A DNA stretch of 46,132 nt, taken from positions 1 to 46,132 of the forward strand of contig NZ_SEBS01000028.1 in assembly GCF_004211145.1 (NCBI RefSeq), given 5' to 3'. Position 1 is the stretch's first letter. Every line of letters begins with the position of its first letter. Source of the stretch: Flavobacterium sp. (GTDB taxonomy: Bacteria; Bacteroidota; Bacteroidia; Flavobacteriales; Flavobacteriaceae). The notes under the pieces are model-generated. The model searched no databases. It saw nothing but the letters and a program-made list of their open reading frames with translations, and was not told the origin of the DNA. Positions 23,538-30,862 of this stretch are shown piece after piece. The position numbers and the translations under genes were made by a program.

Positions 23538-24932
23538 ATGCGACTCTATTCAATCATCACGTTTTTATCGGCAATCACTTTACTGGCAGGCTGTTCGTCG
23601 GCCAAAAAAATCGAGACGCTTCGGCCCGAACCTGACAATGCCACGCCGCTTTTGTATGAAACCGCGACGTCGTTTATCGATATTCCCGTGAAGATCAAGT
23701 TGCGCGACATCGAAAACCAGACGAACAAATACCTGACGGGTTTGATCTACGAGGATAAAAACATCGAGGACGACGATTTGCAGATGCAGATCTACAAACA
23801 GGGCCCAATCGTGTTGACCAATGAAAACGGCCGCATCAAGACCGTGCTTCCGCTAAAAGTGAACGTGAAATACCGCATCGGGACGAAATCTTTGGGCGTC
23901 GATTTGACGTCGATCCGGGAATTCAACCTCAATGGAAAAATCACGCTGTTGAGCAACGTCGGACTCACGAACTGGAAGCTTTTGACCAAAACCGAATTGA
24001 AGGACATCGATTGGGTCGAAAGCCCGACGACAACCGTTCTTGGAAAACAGGTTCCGATTACGTATGTCGTGAATCCCGCGATCAAATTGTACAGTTCGAA
24101 AATCGAAAAATCAATCGATGACGCGATCGAAAAGTCGATGGATTTCAAACCGAACGTTCTTGACGCGCTTGAAAAATTGTGCGTGCCGTTACAGATGAGC
24201 GAGGTTTACGACAGCTGGTTGCGCACGGTTCCGGTCGAACTCTACACGACCGATGCCGTGATCCAAAAAGACGCGATCGCGCTTGAAATGGGTTTGAAAT
24301 GTACGATGGAAACCTTCGTCGGGAAAAAGCCTGAAAGCAAATTCGACCGAAATAAAATCGTGCTGAAACCAGTTGCAAAAATGCCCGACCATTTCACGGC
24401 AAACATAGCCGCGGTTTCGACTTACGACGACGCGTCGCGCATCATGACGCAGAATTTTGCAGGCCAGGAATATGGCGAAGGCAGCAAGAAAGTAAAGGTG
24501 AATAAAGTGAATATCTGGCACAAGTCGGGTAAGATGATCATCGCGCTGGACATGGAAGGCAGCATTACGGGAACGGTTTACCTTGCCGGATTTCCGCAGT
24601 ACAATGAACAGACGCAGGAGATTTTCTTCGACAAGCTTGATTATGCGCTCGACACGAAAAGTTCACTCATGAGAACCGCAAACTGGCTTGCGAGCGGTTA
24701 TATATTGAAGAAAATCGAGGCGAGCTGCCGTTATTCGATCAAGCCGAATCTTGAGGAAGGCCGCAAGAATATGAAGACGTATTTGAATAATTTTTCACCG
24801 ATGCCGGGCGTTTTCGTGAACGGAACGGTTGGAGATATTAAATTGGGAAAAATTCAGTTGACGAACAATGCGGTTATCGCGTTTATCGCCGTTGATGGGA
24901 AGATTGATGTGAGTGTGGACGGGTTGAAATAG
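23538..24932 (+). CDS. DUF4403 family lipoprotein
   Basis: 464 residues with a lipoprotein signal peptide; the lipobox LLAGC places the lipidated Cys at residue 19. The rest matches my recollection of the DUF4403 family, common in Bacteroidota and of unknown function: beta-rich segments such as DIPVKIKLRDIENQTNKYL (~50) and a long C-terminal half with 'ALDTKSSLMRTANWLASG'. Absence of an Asp right after Cys fits outer-membrane retention by analogy with proteobacteria, but sorting rules differ in this phylum. It is transcribed divergently from the efflux operon with a good promoter box and seems monocistronic. Confidence 0.85.
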   Translation: MRLYSIITFLSAITLLAGCSSAKKIETLRPEPDNATPLLYETATSFIDIPVKIKLRDIENQTNKYLTGLIYEDKNIEDDDLQMQIYKQGPIVLTNENGRIKTVLPLKVNVKYRIGTKSLGVDLTSIREFNLNGKITLLSNVGLTNWKLLTKTELKDIDWVESPTTTVLGKQVPITYVVNPAIKLYSSKIEKSIDDAIEKSMDFKPNVLDALEKLCVPLQMSEVYDSWLRTVPVELYTTDAVIQKDAIALEMGLKCTMETFVGKKPESKFDRNKIVLKPVAKMPDHFTANIAAVSTYDDASRIMTQNFAGQEYGEGSKKVKVNKVNIWHKSGKMIIALDMEGSITGTVYLAGFPQYNEQTQEIFFDKLDYALDTKSSLMRTANWLASGYILKKIEASCRYSIKPNLEEGRKNMKTYLNNFSPMPGVFVNGTVGDIKLGKIQLTNNAVIAFIAVDGKIDVSVDGLK

Positions 24933-25311
24933 TTGGTTTGGTGGTTAAAGGATCGAGGTCGATGGATGATTCTTTGGTTGCAAATTGGTGGCCAAGTTAA
25001 GACAAGTTTGAGATAGATATTCAATTGCGGATAAAACTTATTTGACTGGAACGGTTGCGAAAAATTAAGATTTTATGTAGTTTTTCTGTATGAAGCAAAT
25101 CCAAGATAACGCTAACTTTCGGGTGGGTGGTGGCGGTAATTTTGCCGGAAAAAATTTTTATCGCAAAAACTAAAAAGACTTAATCCGAAAGAAATTGCGA
25201 AGCGTTACCCAAACCCTCACCAACGGCAATTCACCAATCACAGTTCTTGCAAGAACAAGATCCCACACGACCAACGAAACTCCTCCACTAACCGATTAAA
25301 CGCCTAAACAA
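24933..25311. other. Gap without a gene
   Basis: 379 bases between a plus-strand and a minus-strand gene whose 3' ends face each other. No convincing coding frame, tRNA or strong terminator. It contains a perfect 14-base palindrome GTTCTTGCAAGAAC at 25243-25256, and an A/C-rich stretch with loose 7-8 base periodicity (ATTAAAC, GCCTAAAC, AATTAAAC) at ~25292-25316. Confidence 0.6.
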
Positions 25312-25575
25312 TTAAACTTCCTCAGCGGTCTTCTTCTTACTATACATCCGATAAATCAAAAACCCGATAACGCCAACAATTAAATACGGAAACACCATCA
25401 AATAAACGATTCCGTCATTCACGGCTTCAGCCTTCTGCGTATTATCGGAGCCTTCCAAAGACGCACGGCACATCGCACATTGCGCGCTCGAGACCATCGG
25501 CAGCAAAAATGTCATCACGACCGCAATCACCTGCACTTTGCACATTGCACTTTGCACTTTGAACTCAGTTCGCAT
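25312..25575 (-). CDS. Small membrane protein with N-terminal CAMC motif, end of the oxidase-assembly operon
   Basis: 87 residues. A signal-peptide-like N-terminus (hydrophobic VIAVVMTFLLPMVSSAQ) leads to C33-A-M-C36, then a short exposed loop (SLEGSDNTQKAEAVNDG) and one membrane helix (~47-68) with a Lys-rich cytoplasmic tail. Its place after SCO and DUF420 genes suggests a role in copper or heme delivery to the oxidase, but this is inference. Start: ATG at 25575 overlaps the DUF420 stop by 11 bases; an alternative ATG at residue 11 (25545) exists. The codons for residues ~4-15 are a heptanucleotide array, so the annotated N-terminal extension may be recent. Confidence 0.75.
   Translation of the reverse strand: MRTEFKVQSAMCKVQVIAVVMTFLLPMVSSAQCAMCRASLEGSDNTQKAEAVNDGIVYLMVFPYLIVGVIGFLIYRMYSKKKTAEEV
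25531..25565. repeat. Heptanucleotide array, unit TTGCACT
   Basis: Five in-step 7-mers: CTGCACT, TTGCACA, TTGCACT, TTGCACT, TTGAACT. It reaches the stop codon of the DUF420 gene (25567-25565) and forms codons near the start of the small membrane protein gene. The 13 bases CTGCACTTTGCAC are shared with the array at 31751-31792. Confidence 0.8.
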
Positions 25576-26155
25576 AATACGGTGAAATCATCAAATAAAC
25601 CACAACACCCGTAACGGCAACATACAACCAGATCGGATACGTGATCTTACCGAGTTTCCTGTGTCGGTCGAAACGTTCCGCAAGCGCGCGAACATATGTG
25701 AAAAGTACCATCGGGATGATCGCGATCGAAAGCAAGATGTGCGTGATCAGGATAAAAAAGTAAACGCCACGCATCGCGCCAGCTTCTATATTCTCTTCAA
25801 CCGATAATTCTCCGTCGTGGTTCAAATCTCCGAAACGCGTGCTGTCGGCAGTCATGTGATACGCGACATACATCACCAAAAACGTCACCGACAGCCCGAT
25901 CGCGAACGTCATGAGGTTCTCGTGCAATTTGCGTTTCCCGCGTCGGATCGCCATCACGGCCCAAACCAAAACCACGGCCGTCAAGCCATTTATCGATGCG
26001 TAGATCGGCGGAAGAAACGAAAGCGGCTCGACCTCGATCCCAAAATCCTTGAGTTTCACGGCAAATAATATCGCCACGACTACGGGGATGATTATCGAAA
26101 CCGCGATGATGAGTTTATTGAACTTTTGTTCAAGCGAAGGCGTGTTCTGTTCCAT
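25565..26155 (-). CDS. DUF420 domain membrane protein
   Basis: 196 residues with about five membrane helices (~16-35, ~45-65, ~78-100, ~128-150, ~170-190). Conserved His residues in the helices (MYVAYH at ~96-101 and ILITHILLS at ~134-142) fit the DUF420 family, found next to cytochrome oxidase genes in many bacteria and thought to help oxidase assembly; the exact role is not established. The stretch DLNHDGELSVEENIEAG (~112-128) looks like an EF-hand-type loop inserted between helices. Its ATG shares one base with the SCO stop (TAATG). Confidence 0.88.
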   Translation of the reverse strand: MEQNTPSLEQKFNKLIIAVSIIIPVVVAILFAVKLKDFGIEVEPLSFLPPIYASINGLTAVVLVWAVMAIRRGKRKLHENLMTFAIGLSVTFLVMYVAYHMTADSTRFGDLNHDGELSVEENIEAGAMRGVYFFILITHILLSIAIIPMVLFTYVRALAERFDRHRKLGKITYPIWLYVAVTGVVVYLMISPYYAN

Positions 26156-26838
26156 TATTCCTTAAGTAAGATTTGGATATCCTGCATGATGTCGCGAATA
26201 CCTTCCTTTTCGATGCCGTCGTAATAAGCGATCGGATTCCCAAAGTCATCCTTTCGACAGCGGATGTTCCCATTTTTGTCGATAAGTGCGAAGCTTCCCG
26301 AATGTTCGAATCCCGCCTCGCCTTCGCCCGTTTTGCCGACGAATACGTTGAAACCCTGGTTCGCTAATTTGTAGATGTATTCGCGATCGCCCGTGAGCAT
26401 GTGCCAATTCGACGACGTGACGCCCAGTTGATCGGCGTGAAGTTTCAAAACCTGTGGCGTGTCGGTCTCCGGATTGATCGTGATCGACGCGATGCCGAAA
26501 TTCGCGTCCCCATAAAATTTCTTTTGCAACTCCAGCATGTTTTGGTTCATGCGCGGACAAATCGTCGGGCAGGTAGTGAAGAAGAATTCAAGCACATAGA
26601 CTTTGCCTGCGTAATCGGCGTTCGTGATCTTTTTGCCGTTTTGATCGATGAGTGCGAACTTGGGCGCTTTTCCCATCGTATATAATTCTCCTTGGCCTTC
26701 GCCGTGCTTTTCGACGTTATCGAGCTTGCGTCCGCGCACCGTGTCGCCTTCCTTGAATCGGTTGATGATCTTCGGCACGAAAATAATCCCGAAAACCAAG
26801 ACCACAAGCGAAACCCATATATACGATTTGTTCTTCAT
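26155..26838 (-). CDS. SCO family copper chaperone (SCO1/SenC/PrrC)
   Basis: 227 residues: an N-terminal membrane anchor (~5-24) and a thioredoxin-fold domain facing the periplasm. The copper ligands are present: C90-P-T-I-C94 and H179 (FEHSG). SCO proteins insert copper into, or reduce the cysteines of, the CuA site of oxidase subunit II. It sits between a SCO-like paralogue lacking these ligands and DUF420, with one-base TAATG overlaps on both sides, indicating translational coupling along the operon. Confidence 0.95.
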   Translation of the reverse strand: MKNKSYIWVSLVVLVFGIIFVPKIINRFKEGDTVRGRKLDNVEKHGEGQGELYTMGKAPKFALIDQNGKKITNADYAGKVYVLEFFFTTCPTICPRMNQNMLELQKKFYGDANFGIASITINPETDTPQVLKLHADQLGVTSSNWHMLTGDREYIYKLANQGFNVFVGKTGEGEAGFEHSGSFALIDKNGNIRCRKDDFGNPIAYYDGIEKEGIRDIMQDIQILLKE

Positions 26839-27482
26839 TATATTTCTCTTTTCGTGGCGTTGTGGTTGCGTTTGAGCGCCGCCTTGTATTCGTATAGCAA
26901 CACCTTGAAATCATCGAGCAGTTCGTTGCTGATCGCCGACGGGTGAAACGTATCATAACCTTCGATGTACTCGCCTTTTTCGTTACGTCCGCGCAGCTTC
27001 AACTTCTTGTCGATCAAAAAAACATTGGGCGTTCCCAGATCGGGATTCAACTGGCCTTTTAATCCAAGGCCCGAATAGAACGCTTTGATCTCATCAGGCG
27101 ATGCGAATACGAATTGCCACTGTTTCATGTTCGTAATCTCGGCGCACTTGTCGTAGATGACTTTGACTTCTTTCTCAGTTCCGATCGGACAAATGTATAC
27201 GAACTGCAAATCGGTAAATTCGTGGTAACGCTCGTAGACTTTTTGGTTCAGGTTGAAAATATTCCCACGGTTCTTGACGATGTCGTAACCTCCGAAGCCT
27301 AAGACCGTGATCCTGCCATTGAGTTTTACAGGATCTGATTTAAGTGATTTCCAATCGCCCATTTCAGCAACTTTGGGCGTAATCACGGGCAAAGTCGTAA
27401 AACTGTTCACGCCCGATGCAAAGAAAAGATACGCGACGATAGGCAAGACGAAAAGTATAAAAAGCACTATTGTTTTTTTCAT
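26838..27482 (-). CDS. SCO/thioredoxin-like membrane-anchored protein lacking copper ligands
   Basis: 214 residues. One N-terminal membrane helix (~4-23) then a domain that looks thioredoxin-like: a beta strand with GRITVLGFGGYDI where SCO proteins carry CxxxC, a central FVYICPIG, a strand GTPNVFLIDKKLKLRGR and a C-terminal helix. No CxxxC and no matching His, so it should not bind copper the SCO way. Flanked by coxIV and SCO genes it probably assists oxidase assembly (inference). Own -7 box upstream. Family recognised only by fold-like pattern and context. Confidence 0.72.
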   Translation of the reverse strand: MKKTIVLFILFVLPIVAYLFFASGVNSFTTLPVITPKVAEMGDWKSLKSDPVKLNGRITVLGFGGYDIVKNRGNIFNLNQKVYERYHEFTDLQFVYICPIGTEKEVKVIYDKCAEITNMKQWQFVFASPDEIKAFYSGLGLKGQLNPDLGTPNVFLIDKKLKLRGRNEKGEYIEGYDTFHPSAISNELLDDFKVLLYEYKAALKRNHNATKREI

Positions 27483-27507
27483 CGCGGCGAGAAAGATATT
27501 TCGGATA

Positions 27508-27515
27508 CAAAAATA
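27508..27515 (-). promoter_or_regulatory. -7 box (TATTTTTG) for the SCO-like/SCO/DUF420 genes
   Basis: The minus strand reads TATTTTTG, matching TAnnTTTG, 25 bases before the ATG at 27482. It directly follows the T tract of the terminator ending the coxIII-coxIV transcript, repeating the terminator-promoter fusion at 14547-14581. Confidence 0.5.
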
Positions 27516-27546
27516 AAAAAAGGCGGTCTATAAACCGCCTTTTTTA
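27516..27546 (-). terminator. Rho-independent terminator after coxIV
   Basis: Inverted repeat GGCGGT (27522-27527) / ACCGCC (27534-27539) with A and T runs on both sides, so it could stop transcripts in either direction. It lies 17 bases after the coxIV stop. Confidence 0.85.
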
Positions 27547-27562
27547 GTGAATTAATATGCTG

Positions 27563-27913
27563 TTAGAAATTCCACTTGATAGTCGAATTAGCAAAAACCC
27601 CATAAATATAATCTCCTTCAACAAGGAGGATGAAAATCAGGTACAAGATCAAGAAAATCACAGTACCGACGACCGCCCAACGCAAGCTGGCGGTTTCGCC
27701 TTCCATGTGCATGAACGCCCATACGATATAATATGCTTTGTAGATTGTCAAAAGGATAAAGATCCAGTTGAGCATGTTCATTCCAAGAATAGTGTGCGTG
27801 TGCAGATATTCCGGTTTTAGGATACCCAACGCAACCTCAACTGTAGTCACTACCGACAAAAGTGCGAATACTGACCAGATTCTTTTTGTATTTGAAACGT
27901 GTTCGTGTGCCAT
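27563..27913 (-). CDS. Cytochrome c oxidase subunit IV family protein
   Basis: 116 residues with three membrane helices (~13-31, ~41-62, ~75-105), the length and plan of prokaryotic subunit IV. The N-terminus MAHEHVSNTKRIW and a central YIVWAFMHMEGE are typical. Subunit IV is a small accessory membrane subunit of heme-copper oxidases. It follows coxIII by 18 bases and is closed by a terminator. Confidence 0.9.
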   Translation of the reverse strand: MAHEHVSNTKRIWSVFALLSVVTTVEVALGILKPEYLHTHTILGMNMLNWIFILLTIYKAYYIVWAFMHMEGETASLRWAVVGTVIFLILYLIFILLVEGDYIYGVFANSTIKWNF

Positions 27914-27931
27914 GATGCGTAAATCTTAAAA

Positions 27932-28966
27932 TTAAACGAGGTAGAAGAAGGTAAATACGAATACCCAAACCAAATCCACGAAGTGCCAGTACAAACCGAC
28001 TTTCTCGACCATTTCGTACGAACGTCTTTTCTCATAAGTTCCGAGCAGTACGTTGAAGAAAATGATGATGTTGATGATGACTCCTGAAAATACGTGGAAA
28101 CCGTGGAAACCTGTGATGAAGAAGAAGAAGTCAGCGAACAATTTGCTTCCGTATTCGTTTCTCCAAAGGTTCGCACCTTCAACCACGACAAACGCATTGT
28201 CCATCATCTTTTGCGAAGCCTCGCGATTCAATACTTCTTTGTGTTTTTTCGTGTTGACGTTCCCGACTTTCTCAAGGCGTGTGTCTTCACGGTCTTCTTT
28301 CGTGTCCTGGTAAATTCTCTCGGTGCGGACGCGAAGCTCAGGATGCGCTTTGAACGCCGCTTGTACTTCAGTTACCGAATATGTCGTCGGTGCATTTGCG
28401 TCGGTCATGAACCAAGTCGCTTTGCCGCGTGTCAATTCAACTCTTTCCTCAGGAAGATGCGTGACGAATTCTTCAAGCTTCACGCGCTTTCCTGTGTTGT
28501 CAACGAATTGCAGCAAACTTCCGCCTTTGGTTTCGACAGCGCCGTATTCGCCTTTGATGAAGTTTTTCCACTCCCAAGCCTGTGATCCGACGAAGATCAA
28601 ACCTCCGACAATCGTAAGCAACATGTAAAAAGCGACTTTCTTTTGTTTCATGTGATGTCCCGCATCAACCGCCAACACCATCGTAACCGACGAGAAGATG
28701 AGGATGAAGGTCATCAACGCCACGTAATACATCGGAGCTTCCACACCGTGCATAAATGGAAAGTGCGTAAACACTTCATCAGGCAATGGCCAGGTTTCGA
28801 TGAATTTGAATCGTGAAAAACCGTAAGCAGCAAGAAAACCCGAGAATGTCAAGGCATCCGATACGATAAAAAACCACATCATCAGCTTGCCATAACTGGC
28901 TCCCATCGGCTCGTTTCCGCCGCCCCAGACTTTTGTTTCAGTAGCAGTTGTAACTGTCGCTCCCAT
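27932..28966 (-). CDS. Cytochrome c oxidase subunit III with large soluble insertion
   Basis: 344 residues. Membrane helices at ~25-48, ~77-100, ~110-130, ~278-302 and ~320-344 with the conserved GSQAWEWKNFI (~127-137), FFFITGFHGFHV (~283-294) and 'LYWHFVDLVWVFVF' (~326-339) identify subunit III. Between helices 3 and 4 lies a ~140-residue charged soluble segment (~138-276) rich in Lys, Glu and Arg, absent from classic subunit III. It is probably a clade feature rather than a fusion error because the frame and codon use are smooth. Own -7 box in the gap to the preceding coxIII. Confidence 0.92.
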   Translation of the reverse strand: MGATVTTATETKVWGGGNEPMGASYGKLMMWFFIVSDALTFSGFLAAYGFSRFKFIETWPLPDEVFTHFPFMHGVEAPMYYVALMTFILIFSSVTMVLAVDAGHHMKQKKVAFYMLLTIVGGLIFVGSQAWEWKNFIKGEYGAVETKGGSLLQFVDNTGKRVKLEEFVTHLPEERVELTRGKATWFMTDANAPTTYSVTEVQAAFKAHPELRVRTERIYQDTKEDREDTRLEKVGNVNTKKHKEVLNREASQKMMDNAFVVVEGANLWRNEYGSKLFADFFFFITGFHGFHVFSGVIINIIIFFNVLLGTYEKRRSYEMVEKVGLYWHFVDLVWVFVFTFFYLV

Positions 28967-28990
28967 AAAAGATATCCGTTAAAAAGTTCC

Positions 28991-28998
28991 CAAATTTA
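28991..28998 (-). promoter_or_regulatory. -7 box (TAAATTTG) upstream of the long coxIII
   Basis: The minus strand reads TAAATTTG, matching TAnnTTTG, 24 bases before the ATG at 28966. It would allow coxIII-coxIV to be expressed apart from cyoE. Confidence 0.45.
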
Positions 28999-29008
28999 GG
29001 CTTTTTTT

Positions 29009-29599
29009 TTATTTAAAGAAAGACAAAAATAAAAACAAATAAAGCCACAGGAAATCGAGAAAATGCCAGTATGTCGCACCAAGCTCAATTCCAAGCGTTT
29101 GAGAAGAATTGTATTTTTGTTTAAAATGTTTATAAATAATGATGAGCAGCGCAATCATGCCGCCCGCGAGGTGAAGCAAGTGCACGACCGCCACCACGTA
29201 AAGGAAAGTCGTCGTGATGTTGCTCTCAGGCCCCGTAAAATAGTGTCCTTGTTCGACGATTTGCGCGAAGCCTCGAAACTGCAACATCACAAACGCGATC
29301 GCAAGTCCTAACGTCGCGAGCAAAAACCCGGTCGTCGCCGAACGTTTGTCTTGTTTTATCGAACGTTTCGCCATCACCATCGTCAGGCTGCAAAGCAAGA
29401 TTACTACGGTCGACGCGTAAAACGCCCACGGCATCTCGAAGTTCTGCAACCAGTCCTTGCGGCTTTTACTGACTACGAACGCGCTCGTCAAACCTGCGAA
29501 CATCATCGTCATCGAGATCATCGCGAACCAAAGTATCAACTTATACGAACGGTCGCTGCGTGATTTGTGCTCTTGGGCCGTCATGCCATCTATTGCCAT
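29009..29599 (-). CDS. Heme-copper oxidase subunit III (short form)
   Basis: 196 residues with five helices (~20-45, ~56-78, ~90-110, ~135-155, ~172-194). Conserved VMLQFRGFAQIVEQGHYFTG (~100-119), VVHLLHLAGG (~139-148) and YWHFLDFLWLYLF (~176-188) match subunit III. Two different subunit III genes in tandem, one short and one with an insertion, is a known Bacteroidota arrangement; both could belong to the same oxidase. The ATG overlaps the cyoE stop by one base (TAATG). Confidence 0.92.
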   Translation of the reverse strand: MAIDGMTAQEHKSRSDRSYKLILWFAMISMTMMFAGLTSAFVVSKSRKDWLQNFEMPWAFYASTVVILLCSLTMVMAKRSIKQDKRSATTGFLLATLGLAIAFVMLQFRGFAQIVEQGHYFTGPESNITTTFLYVVAVVHLLHLAGGMIALLIIIYKHFKQKYNSSQTLGIELGATYWHFLDFLWLYLFLFLSFFK

Positions 29600-30513
29600 T
29601 ATCGTAAGAATTTATCAAGAATATAAACCACCTGCAAAAGCGAAATATACGAAACGCTTGCAAGCATGAGCGCTTTCGCCGCTTTGGCCGTGCGCAATTT
29701 GTATAGTTTCACGGCATACACGAGCATCCAAAGCCCGAGTATGAATACGATTCCGGCTGATATCGGCGTGATGTAAAACTGTCCCGTATAACCCAGAGCC
29801 GGCAATAACGACGCGACCATTAACCAAACCGTGTATAGAATCGTCTGTAACGCGGTCGATTTGTCTTTCTTGCCCGTCGGAAGCATGAAAAATCCGGCCT
29901 TCTCGTAATCTTCGTACAAGAACCAGCCGATCGCCCAAAAGTGAGGAAATTGCCAAAAGAACTGGATCAAAAACAAGGTTCCGGCCTCAATGCCGAATTC
30001 GCCCGTAGCCGCGACCCAGCCCAACATGAACGGAATCGCACCCGGAAACGCGCCCACGAAAACCGAAAGCGGCGTAACCGTCTTCAAAGGCGTGTAAACA
30101 CTCGTATATAAAAAAATCGAGATCGCACCGAACATGGCCGTCTTCGCGTTGATCATGTAAAGCAACACCAAACCGATCGCCGTCAATGCGAACGCGATCA
30201 AAAGCGCCGTATTCGGAGACATCCTGCCCGATGGAACCGGACGGTTTTTCGTGCGATCCATCAAAGCATCCAAATCTTTTTCAATGACCTGGTTGAACGC
30301 ATTCGACGCGCCGACCATGCAATAACCGCCAACCATGAGCATCGCGAGCACGCTCCAACTAAACGGATGCGAGTCGCCGAAACCCAATAAATAGCCTGCG
30401 ATTGACGAGAACAGCACGCTGATCGCCAAACCGGCTTTGGTGATGGCCTTGAAATCGGCGAAAGCGGTCTTGATCGAAAAAGTTTGAGGATGAGCGTCCA
30501 ATGCGGTTTTCAT
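29599..30513 (-). CDS. cyoE: Heme o synthase (protoheme IX farnesyltransferase)
   Basis: 304 residues of the UbiA prenyltransferase superfamily, about eight or nine membrane helices. The first Asp-rich active-site motif N-x-x-x-D-x-x-x-D is in NQVIEKDLDALMDRTKNRPVPSGRM (~74-97), and the second conserved loop has YTPLKTVTPLSVFVGAFPGA (~139-158). It adds a farnesyl group to heme b to give heme o, the step before heme a. First gene of the oxidase cluster, with a good promoter (-33 and -7). Confidence 0.96.
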   Translation of the reverse strand: MKTALDAHPQTFSIKTAFADFKAITKAGLAISVLFSSIAGYLLGFGDSHPFSWSVLAMLMVGGYCMVGASNAFNQVIEKDLDALMDRTKNRPVPSGRMSPNTALLIAFALTAIGLVLLYMINAKTAMFGAISIFLYTSVYTPLKTVTPLSVFVGAFPGAIPFMLGWVAATGEFGIEAGTLFLIQFFWQFPHFWAIGWFLYEDYEKAGFFMLPTGKKDKSTALQTILYTVWLMVASLLPALGYTGQFYITPISAGIVFILGLWMLVYAVKLYKLRTAKAAKALMLASVSYISLLQVVYILDKFLR

Positions 30514-30529
30514 TTGCTGTAAAGTCGCG

Positions 30530-30560
30530 CAAAGGTACGTTAGGAAAAGAAATTAGGCAA
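30530..30560 (-). promoter_or_regulatory. Promoter of the cyoE-cox cluster (TTG-N20-TACCTTTG)
   Basis: The minus strand carries TACCTTTG (30537-30530) with TTG (30560-30558) exactly 20 bases upstream, matching the two-part Bacteroidota promoter. The ATG is 16 bases downstream of the -7 box. This is the best promoter in the window. Confidence 0.65.
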
Positions 30561-30588
30561 TGAAAGGGTTGAAATTGTTCGTGTAAAA

Positions 30589-30640
30589 GTTTAGGGTTTA
30601 GGGTTTCGAGTTTTCGGTTTAGCGTTTCGAGTTTAGGGTT
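30589..30640. repeat. Heptanucleotide array, unit GTTTAGG
   Basis: Seven perfect-register 7-mers from 30589 to 30637: GTTTAGG, GTTTAGG, GTTTCGA, GTTTTCG, GTTTAGC, GTTTCGA, GTTTAGG, then GTT. Every unit starts with GTTT. Confidence 0.9.
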
Positions 30641-30695
30641 GGCATCGGTTCAGCAATGAACGTACGATTTCCCGATTCGCATCAAAAACAAAAAC

Positions 30696-30712
30696 AACGC
30701 TAAACGCTAAAC
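30696..30712. repeat. Inverted heptads, AACGCTA twice
   Basis: AACGCTA, AACGCTA, AAC is the reverse complement of GTTTAGC-GTTTAGC-GTT and can pair with the unit at 30617-30627 of the preceding array, giving a hairpin with a ~70-base loop. Confidence 0.8.
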
Positions 30713-30862
30713 AAATAATTTGAAGCAATTTCCCGCTAACCGCTTCTAGCTTTCGCAAAAAACAAAAATTTTGCACGCTTGTCGCGAGCTTCCGTCGGTC
30801 GCTGCGCCAATTCGGCAAAATCAATTTGTTTTTTCGAGAAAGGCTATCCGTTATTATCGGGG

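Larger units (their letters stand above)
30514..30862. other. Gap with heptad repeats, no gene
   Basis: 349 bases between cyoE and the unknown lipoprotein gene. It holds the cyoE promoter at its left, the GTTTAGG heptad array and its inverted copy, then a tract (~30760-30870) with a GCAAAA...TTTTGC hairpin and GC-rich irregular sequence ending GGCTATCCGTTATTATCGGG, which looks like an interspersed intergenic repeat. No frame has the look of coding sequence. Confidence 0.6.

Noticed and set aside
25243..25256. LexA-type operator
   Set aside because: The arms read GTTC...GAAC, the reverse orientation of the Gram-positive GAAC...GTTC box, and no SOS gene is near.
30589..30640. Telomere-like TTTAGGG repeats as a chromosome end
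   Set aside because: Only seven imperfect units in the middle of a bacterial operon context, with other heptads of unrelated sequence nearby.
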